This document shows positions 8,201 to 17,800 of a stretch of DNA of 64,000 nucleotides, in pieces. The stretch covers positions 2,294,001-2,358,000 of the forward strand of contig JAXLVB010000001.1 in assembly GCA_046329195.1 (NCBI GenBank), read 5' to 3'. The position numbers were made by a program, and so were the translations under genes. This DNA is from JAXLVB01 sp046329195. Its GTDB lineage: Bacteria; Bacteroidota; Bacteroidia; Cytophagales; Spirosomataceae. Position 1 is the first letter of the stretch. Every line of letters starts with the position of its first letter. The notes below the pieces were generated by a model that saw nothing but the letters and a program-made list of their open reading frames with translations, had not been told where the DNA came from and made no database searches.

Positions 8201-11200
8201 AGGGGGCGGAACGGGAGCTTCGGCGAGTAATTATGGCGTATCTGTGTCATCAGCAGGTCAAATTGCGGCAGGGGGTAGTGGCACGGTAACGGTGCAAGGT
8301 AAAGGTGGTGCAGCGAATGGTAGTGGTAATAATGGTGTTAGGGTTACCTCTACCAATTCTCTAATCACCTCTGGTGGGGGTAATATTAGCATAATAGGCA
8401 TTGAGGGTGGTGGCAGCACAGGGTATGGCATTGTTAGTGCAAGTAATGCCAGCATCACCACGGCCACCAATGGTGGCAACATCATCCTCATTGCCAACAG
8501 CATGAACTTGGCCAGCACGGTGGCGACCCAGTCGGGCGGTACTACTACGCTGCGGCCTTATACCAACAACGTACAAATCAACCTCGGCACGGCTACCGAT
8601 GCCATCGGCGGTCCCCTTGGTCTGAGTGATACCGAACTTGATAGAATCACCACAGGCACACTCATCATCGGCAATGGGAATAGCGGCAACCTTACCGTTT
8701 CGGCAACCATCAGCCGCCCTGCCAGTACCAATGTGCAATTGGTCAGCGGTGGCGATGTAGTCATGAGTGGAGGTGGATTCAACACCGGCGGTGGCACTTT
8801 ATTGCTCGATCCCGGCACTTCGCCTGCCGCCGTGAAGCCCAGCTTCAATAGCACCGACGTAACAGCCAGCATGCTTTCTTTTGGCAGTGATTTGCAAATC
8901 ACCCTCAACGGCACTACCCTCGGCGACGGCACGGGTAGCACCTACACCCAGCTTAACGTTGTGGGAGGCATGAATCTCACGGGCGTGGACTTGTTCTTTA
9001 CGGGCAGCTACGTGCCTGTTTTGGGCAATACGTTTACCATCGTAGAAAACGACGGTACCGATGCCATCGTGGGTACGTTCACGGGCTTGGTCGAAGGTGC
9101 TATCCTTCCTAACTTCAGAGGAAGCGGATTGAATGCAAGGATTAGTTATGTAGGTGGAACAGGCAATAATGACGTAGTACTGACCTTAGAAAACCCATGT
9201 TCAGCACAGGCAGGCACCAGTACGCCAACGGTATGTGTGGGAGGAACTATTTCTTTAACTTCCTCAGGTGGAGGCACAAGCGGCACTTATACATGGGCTG
9301 GACCCAGTGGCAGCACCTTCAGTAGCAACAGTCAGAACCCAACAGCTTTCAGTACCAGCAGTACCAGCTTCGGGGGTATCTATAGTGTCACTATCTCAAC
9401 GAGCACGGGCTGTACAGCCACGGCAACTACAAGTATTTCAGTCAACGCCCTCCCCACCCTTTCAGTCACTACACCACCAGCTCAATGTGGTGGAAGCATT
9501 AACCTAACTACTGCCTTTAGTAGTAATGGAACACTCAGTTTCTTTACGGATAGCGGTTTCAGTAGTTCGGCCACTAATCCTGTTACAAGTTCTGACACCT
9601 ATTACGCCCAAGCCCTCTTAGGCAGTTGTACAGCAACAGCCAGCATAAGTATCGCCATCAATTCAAGTGCCACCATTAGTGTCACTGCACCCGCAGCGCA
9701 ATGCGGCGGTACAATCAATTTAACCACGGCCTTCAGCAGCAACGGGAATTTGAGTTACTTTACGGATAGTGGTTTCAGTAGCAGTGCCGCCAACCCCGTC
9801 AGCAGCAGTGGGACGTATTATGCCCAAGCCACCTTAGGCAACTGCACCAATAGTGCCAGCGTAAGTATCACCATCAACAGCAGTGCCAGCATCAGTGTCA
9901 CCACGCCATCAGCGCAATGTGGAGGAACAATCAACCTGAGTACGGCCTTCAGCAGCAACGGAAGTCTGAGTTACTTCAGCAACAGCGGCTTCAGCAGCAG
10001 CGCCGCCAACCCAGTGAGCAGCAGCGGTACCTATTATGCCCAAGCCACCTTAGGTAGCTGTACCACCAGTACCAGCGTAAGTATCACCATCAACCCCCAA
10101 CCAACCATCAGCCTAAGTGTGAGCCAAAGCCAAGTGTGTATAGGACAAAGCATCAGCCTAACCGCCGGTGGAGGCAGCAGTTACAGTTGGGGCAGCAGCG
10201 GAGGTAGTTTTACCAGCACAAGCAACGCCATCACCAGCTTCAGCAGCAACACCGCCAGCCACTATAGCATCATCCTAACAGTGAGCAATACAGCCAGTTG
10301 CAGTGCGACAGCGACAGCGACGGTACAAGTCACCAACACGCTAAGTGCGAGCATCAGTCCAAGTACAGCGCAGAGCATCTGTGTAGGAACGAGCCTGAGC
10401 CTAACGGCCAGTGGAGGCAGTGTTTACAGCTGGCGAGGGCCGAACGGCTTCAGCAGCAACAGTGCGATGGCCAGCGTCAACACCAGCAGCACAGCCAACA
10501 GCGGAGGGTATAGTGTAACAGTGGGCAATGCCGGCAACTGCACAGCCACAGCCAGCCTACAAGTAACCATCAGTCAAGCCATCGCCCAAGTGAACCCGAG
10601 CAGTCAATCCGTCTGTGTGGGTGGCACGGTATCGCTGAGCAGCGTAGGGACGGGGAGTTACAGCTGGCGAGGGCCCAACAACTTCAGCAGCAGTGTTCAG
10701 AACGTAAGTTTCAACCTGAGCAGCAGTGCGCAATGGGGGATCTACAGCCTGACGGTAGTGTCAGGAGTGTGCAGTGCGAGCACGAGCGCCGAAGTCAAGC
10801 AAGGGACGGTCCAGTTTGGCAGCAACAGCCCGGTGTGTGTGGGGGGGACCTTGCAATTCACGGCCAGTGGTGGAGGGGCAGTGTACTCGTGGTATCGTCC
10901 GACCAACAACTTCAGTTCGAGTCAACAGAATCCAGTGATACAAAACGTGAAGGTCAGTGATGGAGGATTGTACTTTGTGAGTGTGAGTGGGAGTGGAGGC
11001 TGTACGGGGAGTGGGTTGTTGCAAGTGATGATCATCAACACACCGATAGATGTGAGTTTCAGTGTGAGTCCGAGCAGCATCTGTTGGGGGAGTACGGTGA
11101 CGTTGAGTGCGAGTAGTGGGACGGGGAGTAGTTACAGTTGGAGTGGGCCGAATGGGTTTAGTGGGAACACCCGTACGAAAACCATTGGAAGTATGAGGGT

Positions 11201-11573
11201 AGAGAACGAGGGTATGTATCGGTTAACGGTGAAGAGTGGCCAGTGTTGGGGTTACAGTGAGAAGGAGGTTCGCATCAACTGTGCGACGAGGGTAGCCAGT
11301 GAGGAGGGAGTGGAAGACCAACTACAAGTAAAAGTGTGGGAGAATCCGACGAGGGGGAAATTGCAAGTAGAAGTGAAGTTGGCAGAGGCCGGGGCCATAG
11401 CGTTGGAGTGGCTGGATAGTCAAGGGAAGAAATTGGAAAGTTGGGAAGAGTCACAGGTTCAGCAAGCGCATCGTTTAGAGTTGGATGTGGAGCATTATCA
11501 GCAGGGAATGTACTTGCTTCGAGTACATACATCTACTCATGTGAAAACTGCTAAAGTTTGGAAATTGGAGTAA
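5232..11573 (+). CDS. Giant T9SS-secreted adhesin-like protein A (BspA repeats, beta-helix, Ig-like)
   Basis: Main part of the gene that begins at 4999. In order: 13 BspA-type (DUF285) ~25-residue repeats built on M..MF..AT.FNQPIGSW (to ~6400); a choice-of-anchor D-like domain (TFTIENTG...DPSASG, ~6600-6990); a module beginning TITDVSGNGETLDISESG (~7000-7500); repeated ITSNGGNVSVTGQGGG units expected to form a beta-helix (~7700-8400); Ig-like repeats starting CSAQAGTSTPTVCVGG (~9200 on); the ~1 kb block shared with B, C and D; and a C-terminal T9SS type A sorting domain (VKVWENPTRGKLQVEV...VKTAKVWKLE). It is probably exported and anchored at the cell surface as an adhesin; its ligand is unknown. 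It follows its own kinase/LytTR operon and converges on the hybrid kinase at 11620. Confidence 0.88.
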   Translation: MPANGTIELSIASTKFQQITIDNGTDRSRLTDVTQWGDVAWSNMAYAFRGCDNLNITATDVPNLTGVTSMRSMFLGCSKLNGPSNIGLWTTSAVTDMGSMFWGASVFNQPIGSWTTSAVTDMSGMFYEATAFNQPIGSWTTSAVTNMTSMFNRASAFNQPIGSWATSAVTDMSGMFFQASAFNQPIGSWTTSAVTNMNSMFAGATSFNQPIGTWTTSAVTNMGGMFSGATSFNQPIGSWTTSAVTNMGGMFSGATSFNQPIGSWTTSAVTDMSGMFGGATSFNQPIGSWTTSAVRDMRYMFFGATSFNQAISSWSIGAVTNMESMFRSAVAFDQPLSTWSVSAVTDMSYMFWNTTAFNQNLGSWSIGAVTNMSQMFAYATAFNQSLGAWGTKLNANVNLTDMLNGCGMSVANYDATLTGFNAGTVTGRTLGATGLRYCAAIADRDNLISVKGWSITGDAPCEPEIDLIGNGTSIPNNSYPPNTADHTDLGSVDALSGTIVRTFTIENTGTLPLSLSGSPLVEITGTDAADFSVSTLPSTSINPSNSTTFQITFDPSASGLRMATVSIANNDSDENPYTFAIQGTGLSPDYTISTTGNMLTITDVSGNGETLDISESGSSIRFNATGRAYTINGGPIIDFDGTPTDVPLTGITSIVVNTATGDDIINVGAFTASLPSLTINGGIGNDAVNFNGDITFATDANLDVDLQNDDATPGTDLIVFADNANILLSGTGAATLKASQNVSFNSGSSLETTNGDLTIEVNQQAPSTGPFYGIAVWGGTVRIKGSGNLLLKGKGSNDVVGYPLGLHISSGGLISGGTGTTVVEGTGGESSWDGILGIWIEGTNSKITSMGGNVSVTGQGGGTGTSGYNDGIVVSRAGQITVGGSGTVTVQGTGGAASGYGVSVMNTDSKITSNGGNVSVTGQGGGMGASVNNYGVSVSSAGQIIAGGSGTVTVQGTGGASSGAQNYGVFVASTNSKITSNGGNVSITGQGGGTGASASNYGVSVSSAGQIAAGGSGTVTVQGKGGAANGSGNNGVRVTSTNSLITSGGGNISIIGIEGGGSTGYGIVSASNASITTATNGGNIILIANSMNLASTVATQSGGTTTLRPYTNNVQINLGTATDAIGGPLGLSDTELDRITTGTLIIGNGNSGNLTVSATISRPASTNVQLVSGGDVVMSGGGFNTGGGTLLLDPGTSPAAVKPSFNSTDVTASMLSFGSDLQITLNGTTLGDGTGSTYTQLNVVGGMNLTGVDLFFTGSYVPVLGNTFTIVENDGTDAIVGTFTGLVEGAILPNFRGSGLNARISYVGGTGNNDVVLTLENPCSAQAGTSTPTVCVGGTISLTSSGGGTSGTYTWAGPSGSTFSSNSQNPTAFSTSSTSFGGIYSVTISTSTGCTATATTSISVNALPTLSVTTPPAQCGGSINLTTAFSSNGTLSFFTDSGFSSSATNPVTSSDTYYAQALLGSCTATASISIAINSSATISVTAPAAQCGGTINLTTAFSSNGNLSYFTDSGFSSSAANPVSSSGTYYAQATLGNCTNSASVSITINSSASISVTTPSAQCGGTINLSTAFSSNGSLSYFSNSGFSSSAANPVSSSGTYYAQATLGSCTTSTSVSITINPQPTISLSVSQSQVCIGQSISLTAGGGSSYSWGSSGGSFTSTSNAITSFSSNTASHYSIILTVSNTASCSATATATVQVTNTLSASISPSTAQSICVGTSLSLTASGGSVYSWRGPNGFSSNSAMASVNTSSTANSGGYSVTVGNAGNCTATASLQVTISQAIAQVNPSSQSVCVGGTVSLSSVGTGSYSWRGPNNFSSSVQNVSFNLSSSAQWGIYSLTVVSGVCSASTSAEVKQGTVQFGSNSPVCVGGTLQFTASGGGAVYSWYRPTNNFSSSQQNPVIQNVKVSDGGLYFVSVSGSGGCTGSGLLQVMIINTPIDVSFSVSPSSICWGSTVTLSASSGTGSSYSWSGPNGFSGNTRTKTIGSMRVENEGMYRLTVKSGQCWGYSEKEVRINCATRVASEEGVEDQLQVKVWENPTRGKLQVEVKLAEAGAIALEWLDSQGKKLESWEESQVQQAHRLELDVEHYQQGMYLLRVHTSTHVKTAKVWKLE
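5431..6400 (+). repeat. 75-bp BspA-type coding repeats in gene A
   Basis: About thirteen tandem 75-bp units, each encoding ~25 residues (TTSAVTDMSGMF, ATAFNQPIGSW). Several neighbours are almost identical in DNA (units at ~5878-6030 carry the same GGMFSGATSFNQPIGSW run), indicating recent unit duplication. Further units degenerate toward both ends. Confidence 0.9.
10345..11335 (+). repeat. Shared ~1 kb C-terminal Ig-like block, copy in A
   Basis: This coding stretch (from SISPSTAQSICVG to the conserved CWGYSEKEVRINC) is nearly identical in DNA to 28700-29745 (B), 37195-38133 (C) and 50955-51960 (D). It encodes four to five Ig-like modules (YSWRGPNGF, YSWRGPNNF, YSWYRPTNNF, YSWSGPNGF). The copies in A and C are unbroken. 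Confidence 0.9.
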
Positions 11574-11619
11574 TGATTTAAAGAAAACAGGACCTTTAAA
11601 ACCTTGACAGGGAGGGCTC

Positions 11620-14499
11620 TCACCACTCTGAAGGTTTTTTGCCAAACCGCTCTTGAAAAGCTTTAGAGAAGTAGGGAAGACTCTCAAACCCAACCCAATA
11701 AGCCACTTCCGAAACGTTGCCCTGCTTGTTTTTGAGGAGGGCAGCGGCTTTTTCTAAGCGGTAATTTCGGACAAACTCAATAGCCGTTTGTCCTGTTAAA
11801 GCTTTGAGTTTTCGGCGGAGCTGAACAGCCGAAATATTCATAGGTTCAGCCAAGATTTCTACATCAAAAGCAGGATTGGCAAGATTTTTTTCAATCACGC
11901 TGTTGACTTTCTGCAAAAAAGCATCGTCAAGCGATGGTTCGGCTGGGGTTGACGGGTTGCTGTCGGGGAGAGCATAGCTAAATTTCTGCCGCAGGTTTTG
12001 CCGAATTAGAATCAAGTTCCGAACCCTAATCTGCAATTCATTAGAATTAAACGGCTTGGCCAAGTAATCATCAGCTCCCAATTCGAGTCCTTCGAGGCGG
12101 TTTTCGAGGGTGGCTTTTGCCGTGAGCATGACCACGGGAATGTGGCTGGTGATTTGGTTGGATTTTAGCATCTTACAGAAGCTAAATCCATCGAGGCGAG
12201 GCATCATCAAGTCACAAATGACCAAGTCTGGCACAAATTCAATGGCTTTTTCAATACCTTCTTGGCCATCTTTAGCTTCAATGACTTGGTAGTAAGATTC
12301 AAATTGTTGACGGATGTAGCTACGCAAATCACGGTTGTCTTCTACTATCAGTATAAGCCCTGCGGTTGGTTCGTTGGTTTGCACCATATCAGGGGCAACT
12401 TTATCTTGCGATGATTCAAAATGCTGTAGTTTGCCGTTTAGAGCGGGTGTAGTTGATTGACTTTCAGTAGATTGCTGGCAAGGCAAACTAACGACGAAAG
12501 TAGTGCCATTGCCTACTTGACTTTCGACTGTGACGTTTCCACCCAATACATTGACTAACTCTTTGACCAAGGCCAGTCCAATGCCTGTGCCTTCGTAGTG
12601 GCGATTGTCACTGCTGTCTGCCTGATAAAACCGGTCGAAAATATGGGGGAGCCGTTCGGCTTCAATACCAATGCCAAAGTCTTGAATCTTGAGTTGAAAC
12701 TGTTCGGCAGTGTAGTTGACCCTTACCTGAATCCTACCGTTTTCGGGGGTAAATTTGAAAGCATTTGACAGCAAATTGGTCGCAATTTTTTCTACTTTGT
12801 CCGTATCAATAGCCCCAGCCCAATGCTCGTGGCTTTGTTCGTACTGAAATAAAATTTGCTTGCTTTGTGCTAATGACTCAAACGACGAGAATACGTATTT
12901 TAGAAACTGCGCCACGTCGGTATGTTGCCGTTGAATCTCCATTTTGCCAGCTTCCAACTTGGTCAAATCCAGCAGTTGATTGATGAGTGACAGGAGCCGC
13001 TCTGCATTTTGCTTCATGGCTCGAAAGGTTGGCTGCTCAGGAGAAGCCTTGAGGATGTCTTGCAAGGGCGACAGAATAAGGGTAAGGGGCGTACGGAACT
13101 CGTGCGAGATGTTGGCAAAGAAGCGATTTTTGAGCTCGTCGAGTTCGGCCAAGCGTTCGGCTTCTTTTTGTTCAAAAGCCAGTTGTTGGGCTATTTTGCT
13201 TTGTTTGGCCCTTTGGAACTTATACACGGCGTAGGCACCTGCCAGTACGATGGCAAGCAACAGAGAGATGATAATTACCCAAAAACGACTTACTTTGGTT
13301 TGTTGGTCGGCAAGTTGTGCTTGGAGCTTAAATCGCTCAGCCTCAAACTTAACCGAGGCTTCTGACGCTGTTGTACGGCGCTTTTCTTGTAAAATTCGAT
13401 TGGTATTTTGTTCTAAAAGCTGTTGGTGATGAAAGGCACTCCGAAAATCACCTATCAGTGAGTCAGCAATAATTCGGTTACGATAAATATGTTGTAGCGC
13501 CTCTAATTTGCCCAGTTCTGAATAGTTGTTAAGCGTATTAATAGCCTTCTGAAAATAGGTCAATACTTCGGTAGGATTGCGCTTATGACCAGCTACTTGA
13601 CATAGATTACCATAGGCTTTAGCGATATCATCTAGGCCCTTAGGGTCATAACGATTCCGATAATATAACTCTCGTTGAAAGTAGAGTTCAGCATCAAGGG
13701 GTTTATCAGTGTAGTTAAGGATAATTTCACCAATGTTACCATTGATGCTACCAATCCGCACGCTATCTTTCTTGAGGTGTACTTGTGCCATAGCTAACTT
13801 GTTGTAGCGAATGGCCTCCGCATACTGCTTTTTGGGGATATAACATTTCGCTAAATCTTTATACAAGCGTAATCGGTGCAAATCAATAGGAGCTTTGTTG
13901 ACATATTGCTCTGCTTCATGATAATACTTCAAAGCATTATCTATATCGTCAAGAAATAAAAAGTGCCCTCCAATGTTAGTAAGCCGATAACATGCAAATA
14001 GTACCTTATCATAACCAATTTGGCGATAGGTATGGTCAGCAGACATCAACTGTTCGCTGGTTTCTTGGGTGTAAACGTTTTGAGCTATAGACGATAGCGC
14101 ATCAAAGTACTTGAGGTGAGCCTCTAGCAGTAGGCGTAGGGGGGTATTGGGTTGCTTTTTTATTGCTAACAACAGCGGCTTAAAATACCCCAGCGATTTT
14201 GGTTCGTTGCGCTGTTTACCTTTGGTATAATACAATCCCTTTAGGTAGTCAGCAAAAATATCGAGGAGTACATCTTTATGTTGCTGAGCATACAGCTTGA
14301 TTTGCTGGAGTTTCGGGAAAACGCTCGCACTATCCATTTGCTCCCAATACACCATTTGCTGATATTCTAAGCTATCTAAGCGTGCTTGCTCAGTTAAAGA
14401 TAGATAATAGTCAAGATTTTTTTGTGCGTATGCTGTAGATAAGAAGCTACCAAATACACAACATAAGATATACAGTTTTTGGGAGAGGAATGGTTTCAT
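11620..14499 (-). CDS. Hybrid two-component system protein (kinase-receiver-AraC), cassette B
   Basis: 959 residues. A signal peptide (MKPFLSQKLYILCCVFGSFL) is followed by TPR-type helical repeats to ~residue 390, a membrane span at ~403-428, a HisKA domain with NISHEFRTPLT (His ~466), an ATPase domain (NLLSNAFKFTPENG, then EGTGIGLALVKELV), a receiver with VICDLMMPRLDG (Asp ~763), and an AraC-type HTH ending in FGKKPSEW. This is the hybrid architecture in which sensing, phosphotransfer and DNA binding are in one chain at the inner membrane; here the sensor is TPR, not the beta-propeller common in polysaccharide-utilisation regulators. It is divergent from giant gene B; direct repeats between them (14565-14663) are likely binding sites. 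Its 3' end converges on gene A with 46 bp between. Confidence 0.92.
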   Translation of the reverse strand: MKPFLSQKLYILCCVFGSFLSTAYAQKNLDYYLSLTEQARLDSLEYQQMVYWEQMDSASVFPKLQQIKLYAQQHKDVLLDIFADYLKGLYYTKGKQRNEPKSLGYFKPLLLAIKKQPNTPLRLLLEAHLKYFDALSSIAQNVYTQETSEQLMSADHTYRQIGYDKVLFACYRLTNIGGHFLFLDDIDNALKYYHEAEQYVNKAPIDLHRLRLYKDLAKCYIPKKQYAEAIRYNKLAMAQVHLKKDSVRIGSINGNIGEIILNYTDKPLDAELYFQRELYYRNRYDPKGLDDIAKAYGNLCQVAGHKRNPTEVLTYFQKAINTLNNYSELGKLEALQHIYRNRIIADSLIGDFRSAFHHQQLLEQNTNRILQEKRRTTASEASVKFEAERFKLQAQLADQQTKVSRFWVIIISLLLAIVLAGAYAVYKFQRAKQSKIAQQLAFEQKEAERLAELDELKNRFFANISHEFRTPLTLILSPLQDILKASPEQPTFRAMKQNAERLLSLINQLLDLTKLEAGKMEIQRQHTDVAQFLKYVFSSFESLAQSKQILFQYEQSHEHWAGAIDTDKVEKIATNLLSNAFKFTPENGRIQVRVNYTAEQFQLKIQDFGIGIEAERLPHIFDRFYQADSSDNRHYEGTGIGLALVKELVNVLGGNVTVESQVGNGTTFVVSLPCQQSTESQSTTPALNGKLQHFESSQDKVAPDMVQTNEPTAGLILIVEDNRDLRSYIRQQFESYYQVIEAKDGQEGIEKAIEFVPDLVICDLMMPRLDGFSFCKMLKSNQITSHIPVVMLTAKATLENRLEGLELGADDYLAKPFNSNELQIRVRNLILIRQNLRQKFSYALPDSNPSTPAEPSLDDAFLQKVNSVIEKNLANPAFDVEILAEPMNISAVQLRRKLKALTGQTAIEFVRNYRLEKAAALLKNKQGNVSEVAYWVGFESLPYFSKAFQERFGKKPSEW

Positions 14500-14564
14500 C
14501 TTGGAAAGATGTGCTTTAAAAATACGACTCTAAGTTAGGGTTAAAACTCTAAAAAATGAAGTTT

Positions 14565-14663
14565 AGTCCAAAATGAGGAAAAAAAAGTCCAAAATGAGGA
14601 AAAGAATCTGTTGAAAATTACTTGTAGGCCCGTCAGGGTCTTTTCATTGTCCAAAATGAGGAA
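14565..14663. promoter_or_regulatory. Three phased direct repeats between hybrid kinase and giant gene B
   Basis: GTCCAAAATGAGGAA occurs exactly three times, starting at 14566, 14587 and 14649; the spacings of 21 and 62 bp are one and about three times a two-turn helical period, so all lie on one DNA face. AraC-family proteins commonly bind such direct repeats. The sites sit in the divergent intergenic region 14500-14851, the only non-coding sequence between the regulator and its presumed target. The reverse complement of the repeats before gene D (42752-42787) shares the AGTCCA core. Confidence 0.55.
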
Positions 14664-14724
14664 GAGGAAGTTCATTTCATGCTAACTACTACGAGGCATT
14701 AAACGCCAATTTTACAGAGCCGTC

Positions 14725-14797
14725 ATGGTAGAAAAAGTCGAAAAGGAGAAGCCCCGAAGATCCACTTGACGAAGCATTCTGTTCTTCTCCTTTTTTT
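14725..14797 (+). promoter_or_regulatory. Terminator-like hairpin with a 14-residue reading frame in the leader of gene B
   Basis: AAAAGGAGAAG (14741-14751) pairs perfectly with CTTCTCCTTTT (14784-14794) and is followed by a T run ending at 14797, so it looks like an intrinsic terminator placed only ~55 nt before the start of a 15-kb gene. A 14-codon frame (ATG at 14725, stop at 14767-14769) overlaps the left arm. Together they resemble an attenuator, though the hairpin may simply be a chance or leader structure. Confidence 0.35.
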
Positions 14798-14851
14798 CAA
14801 GCTATGGCAGCTATTCCAACCCATTCCTTACGTTTCTAATATTTTTCTACC

Positions 14852-17800
14852 ATGAAGAGAATTTTCCTGATCTTCCTTCTTTTATGGACAAGCTCATCCA
14901 CCTCTTGGGCCACTACCCGTACGGTGACGAACGGTAATGATGCAAATTCAGGTTCCTTGCGGAGCACGATTGCGGCCGCTAACCCGGGCGATATCATCAT
15001 TTTTTCGGGGGTTACGACCGTAACACTGACAAGTGGAGAACTTTTAATCGACAAAGACCTCACCATCAACGGTGGAACAAACGGCGTGACCATTACTCGT
15101 TCGGGTGCCACGCAGTTCCGGATTTTCAATATTAGCACTGGCACGGTTTCAATGAGCAAACTGACCATTACGAATGGAAATCATACATCACAGGCAGGGG
15201 GTATTCAGAACAACGGCATATTGACCATGACTGATTGCACACTGAGTGGGAACACTTCCCCTCAAGGTGGAGGTATCCAAAATGATGGCACGCTTACCAT
15301 GACCAGCTGTACCATCAGCGGCAACACCTCGACGGGTGCGGGCGGTGGATTTGAGATGTATGGTACAACAACAACGCTGACCAACTGCACCATCAATGGT
15401 AATACCGCTAGTACCAATGGTGGCGGCTTTGATAATTCTGCTGGCACAGTAAATATAACCAACTGTACCATTGCAGGTAATCAGGCAGGTGGTCAAGGGG
15501 GGGGTATTTATGTAGGGGGAAGTGCTCTTTTGAAAAACACAATTATCTCTACCAACACAGCATCGTCTTTTGCTAATATTGCAGGCAACAATGTCAGTTC
15601 TTCAAGTTCTTACAATCTTGTTGGGAGTAGCTCAGGTGGTATATCCAACGGCGTAAATGGTAATATTATTTCAAACAGTCCGCAACTGGATGTACTCGCC
15701 AACAATGGGGGCTATACCCAAACCATGGCTTTGCTGTCAACTAGTCCTGCATTAGACAAAGGAGCGGCTGTATCAGGCGTAACGACCGACCAGCGAGGTC
15801 AAACAAGGCCGTTTGATTTACCCATCTTCAGCTCGGCAACGGGCGGCGATAACAGCGATATAGGAGCGTATGAAGTGCAGGTTTCCTGTTCCACTGTCAC
15901 GTTAAGCCCAACCTCACTTTCTAACGGCACCATTGGGGTCGGCTATACAAAAACGATTACCGCCACGGGCGGGACAGCTCCCTATACTTTCGCCGTTACG
16001 GCGGGCAGTTTGCCAGACGGATTAAGTTTGGCAAGTGATGGTACATTGACGGGCATCCCAACAACTGGAGGCACCTCTAACTTCACCGTTACAGCTACCT
16101 ATACAACATTCGGTATCAACTGTACAGGTAACCGTGCTTATTCTATCACTATTTCTGCTTGCGGCAGTACCCGAACTTTTACAGTAAACAACCTCGGCGA
16201 TGGCGCTGATGCTAACCCAGGAAATGGCACTTGTGCCACATCAGGGGGTGTATGTACCCTACGGGCGGCATTGGAAGAAATCAACGCCCTTTCTGCCTGC
16301 GACAACGTCATCAATTTCAGCGTCAGTGGCACCATCAGCATGACAGCAATCGGCGATAATCACTATGGCCCTTCTGCGCTGTGGGTTGACCGAAAAGTAA
16401 CCATCAACGGCAATGGCATTACACTTGAACGCAACAGTAGTGCCACCAGATTACGTCTATTTTATGTTTCTACTTATGGCAACCTGACCCTCAACGACGT
16501 AACCTTGCAAAACGGCAAAGCATTGGGAGGTAATGGCGGCAATGGCAATACCAATGGAAATGGTGAGAACGCTGGTGCCGCAGCTGGACTGGGAGGAGCC
16601 ATTTTTAACGAAGGCACCCTAGCCATCAATCGTTCGACACTAACGGGCAATCTGGCTCAAGGAGGCAATGGCGGCTCATCAACTGTATTTACTGGTATAA
16701 ACGGAGGAGCCGGCGGTGGTGGTATGGGTGGAGATGGCAACGGTGGAGGTGGTACAAACGGTGCAGACGGCGGCTCACCTAATGGTGGAATCGGCGCAAC
16801 TTCTACTGGTGCTGGTGGGAATGGTGGTTCAGGTGGTGGTGGCGGTGGCGGCAAAGGGAGTGGCAATGGCGGCAACGGCGGTTTTGGTGGCGGTGGCGGT
16901 GCTAGTGGCAGCAGTGGTTTTGGTGGTAATGGTGGTTTTGGTGGCGGTGGCGGCAGTGGTAGTAGTGCTGGTGGTAATTTTAATAAAGGAGGCTTTGGCG
17001 GTGGAAACGGTGGCGGAAATACCGCCGGTGGCGGCGGTGCTGGCTTAGGAGGTGCCCTTTTCAATAATTATCAAGGCAGTGTAACTATTACTAATAGTAC
17101 GTTTTCGGGCAATACAACAACTGCGGGCACTGGTATTAGTAATGGTACTGCATATGGCAGTGGCTTATTCAACCGTAATGGTACTGTAACGGTCATCAAC
17201 TCAACAATCAACGAATCTGTCTATAATCTCGGTACGAGTAATGACGATTATTCAGGTGGACCCTCACGCAGCGGTGGCACACTAACGCTTCTGAATACCA
17301 TTATTTCTACTTGTAATAACAACGGTGGCACAGTAGTAGGGCCATCAGCCAACCGAAATCTGATTCAAAATAACACAGGTTGTGACACACCTTATTTGAC
17401 AGGGAATCCAAATCTAAGTGCCTTGCAAAACAATGGTGGTTTGACAAAAACAATGATGCTGCTCCAGCCCAGCATCGCCATTGATGCTGGCGACAATAGC
17501 GTTCTCAGTTCTCCCTACAGTTTAACTACAGACCAGACGGGTAAACCTCGTCAGGCCAACAGCATAGTGGACATCGGTGCATTTGAAAGTCAATTGGTAC
17601 TTAATCCGGCGACATTCCCAAATGCTCAAGTAGGTACATCCTACAATCAAACTATTACGGCAACAGACGGTACAAGCCCTTATACCTTCGTTGTAACTGG
17701 CGGAACATTGCCCACAGGTCTTACACTTTCTTCTGGAGGGGTGCTTTCTGGCTCGCCTTCACCAGCAGGTGGACCATTCTCTTTTGAAGTAACTGCTACC

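Noticed and set aside
16657..17064. Pro-rich open frame on the minus strand
   Set aside because: It is the complement of the Gly-codon tract of gene B; no start context or homology supports it. Similar Pro/Ala-rich frames opposite 18430-19220 are rejected for the same reason.
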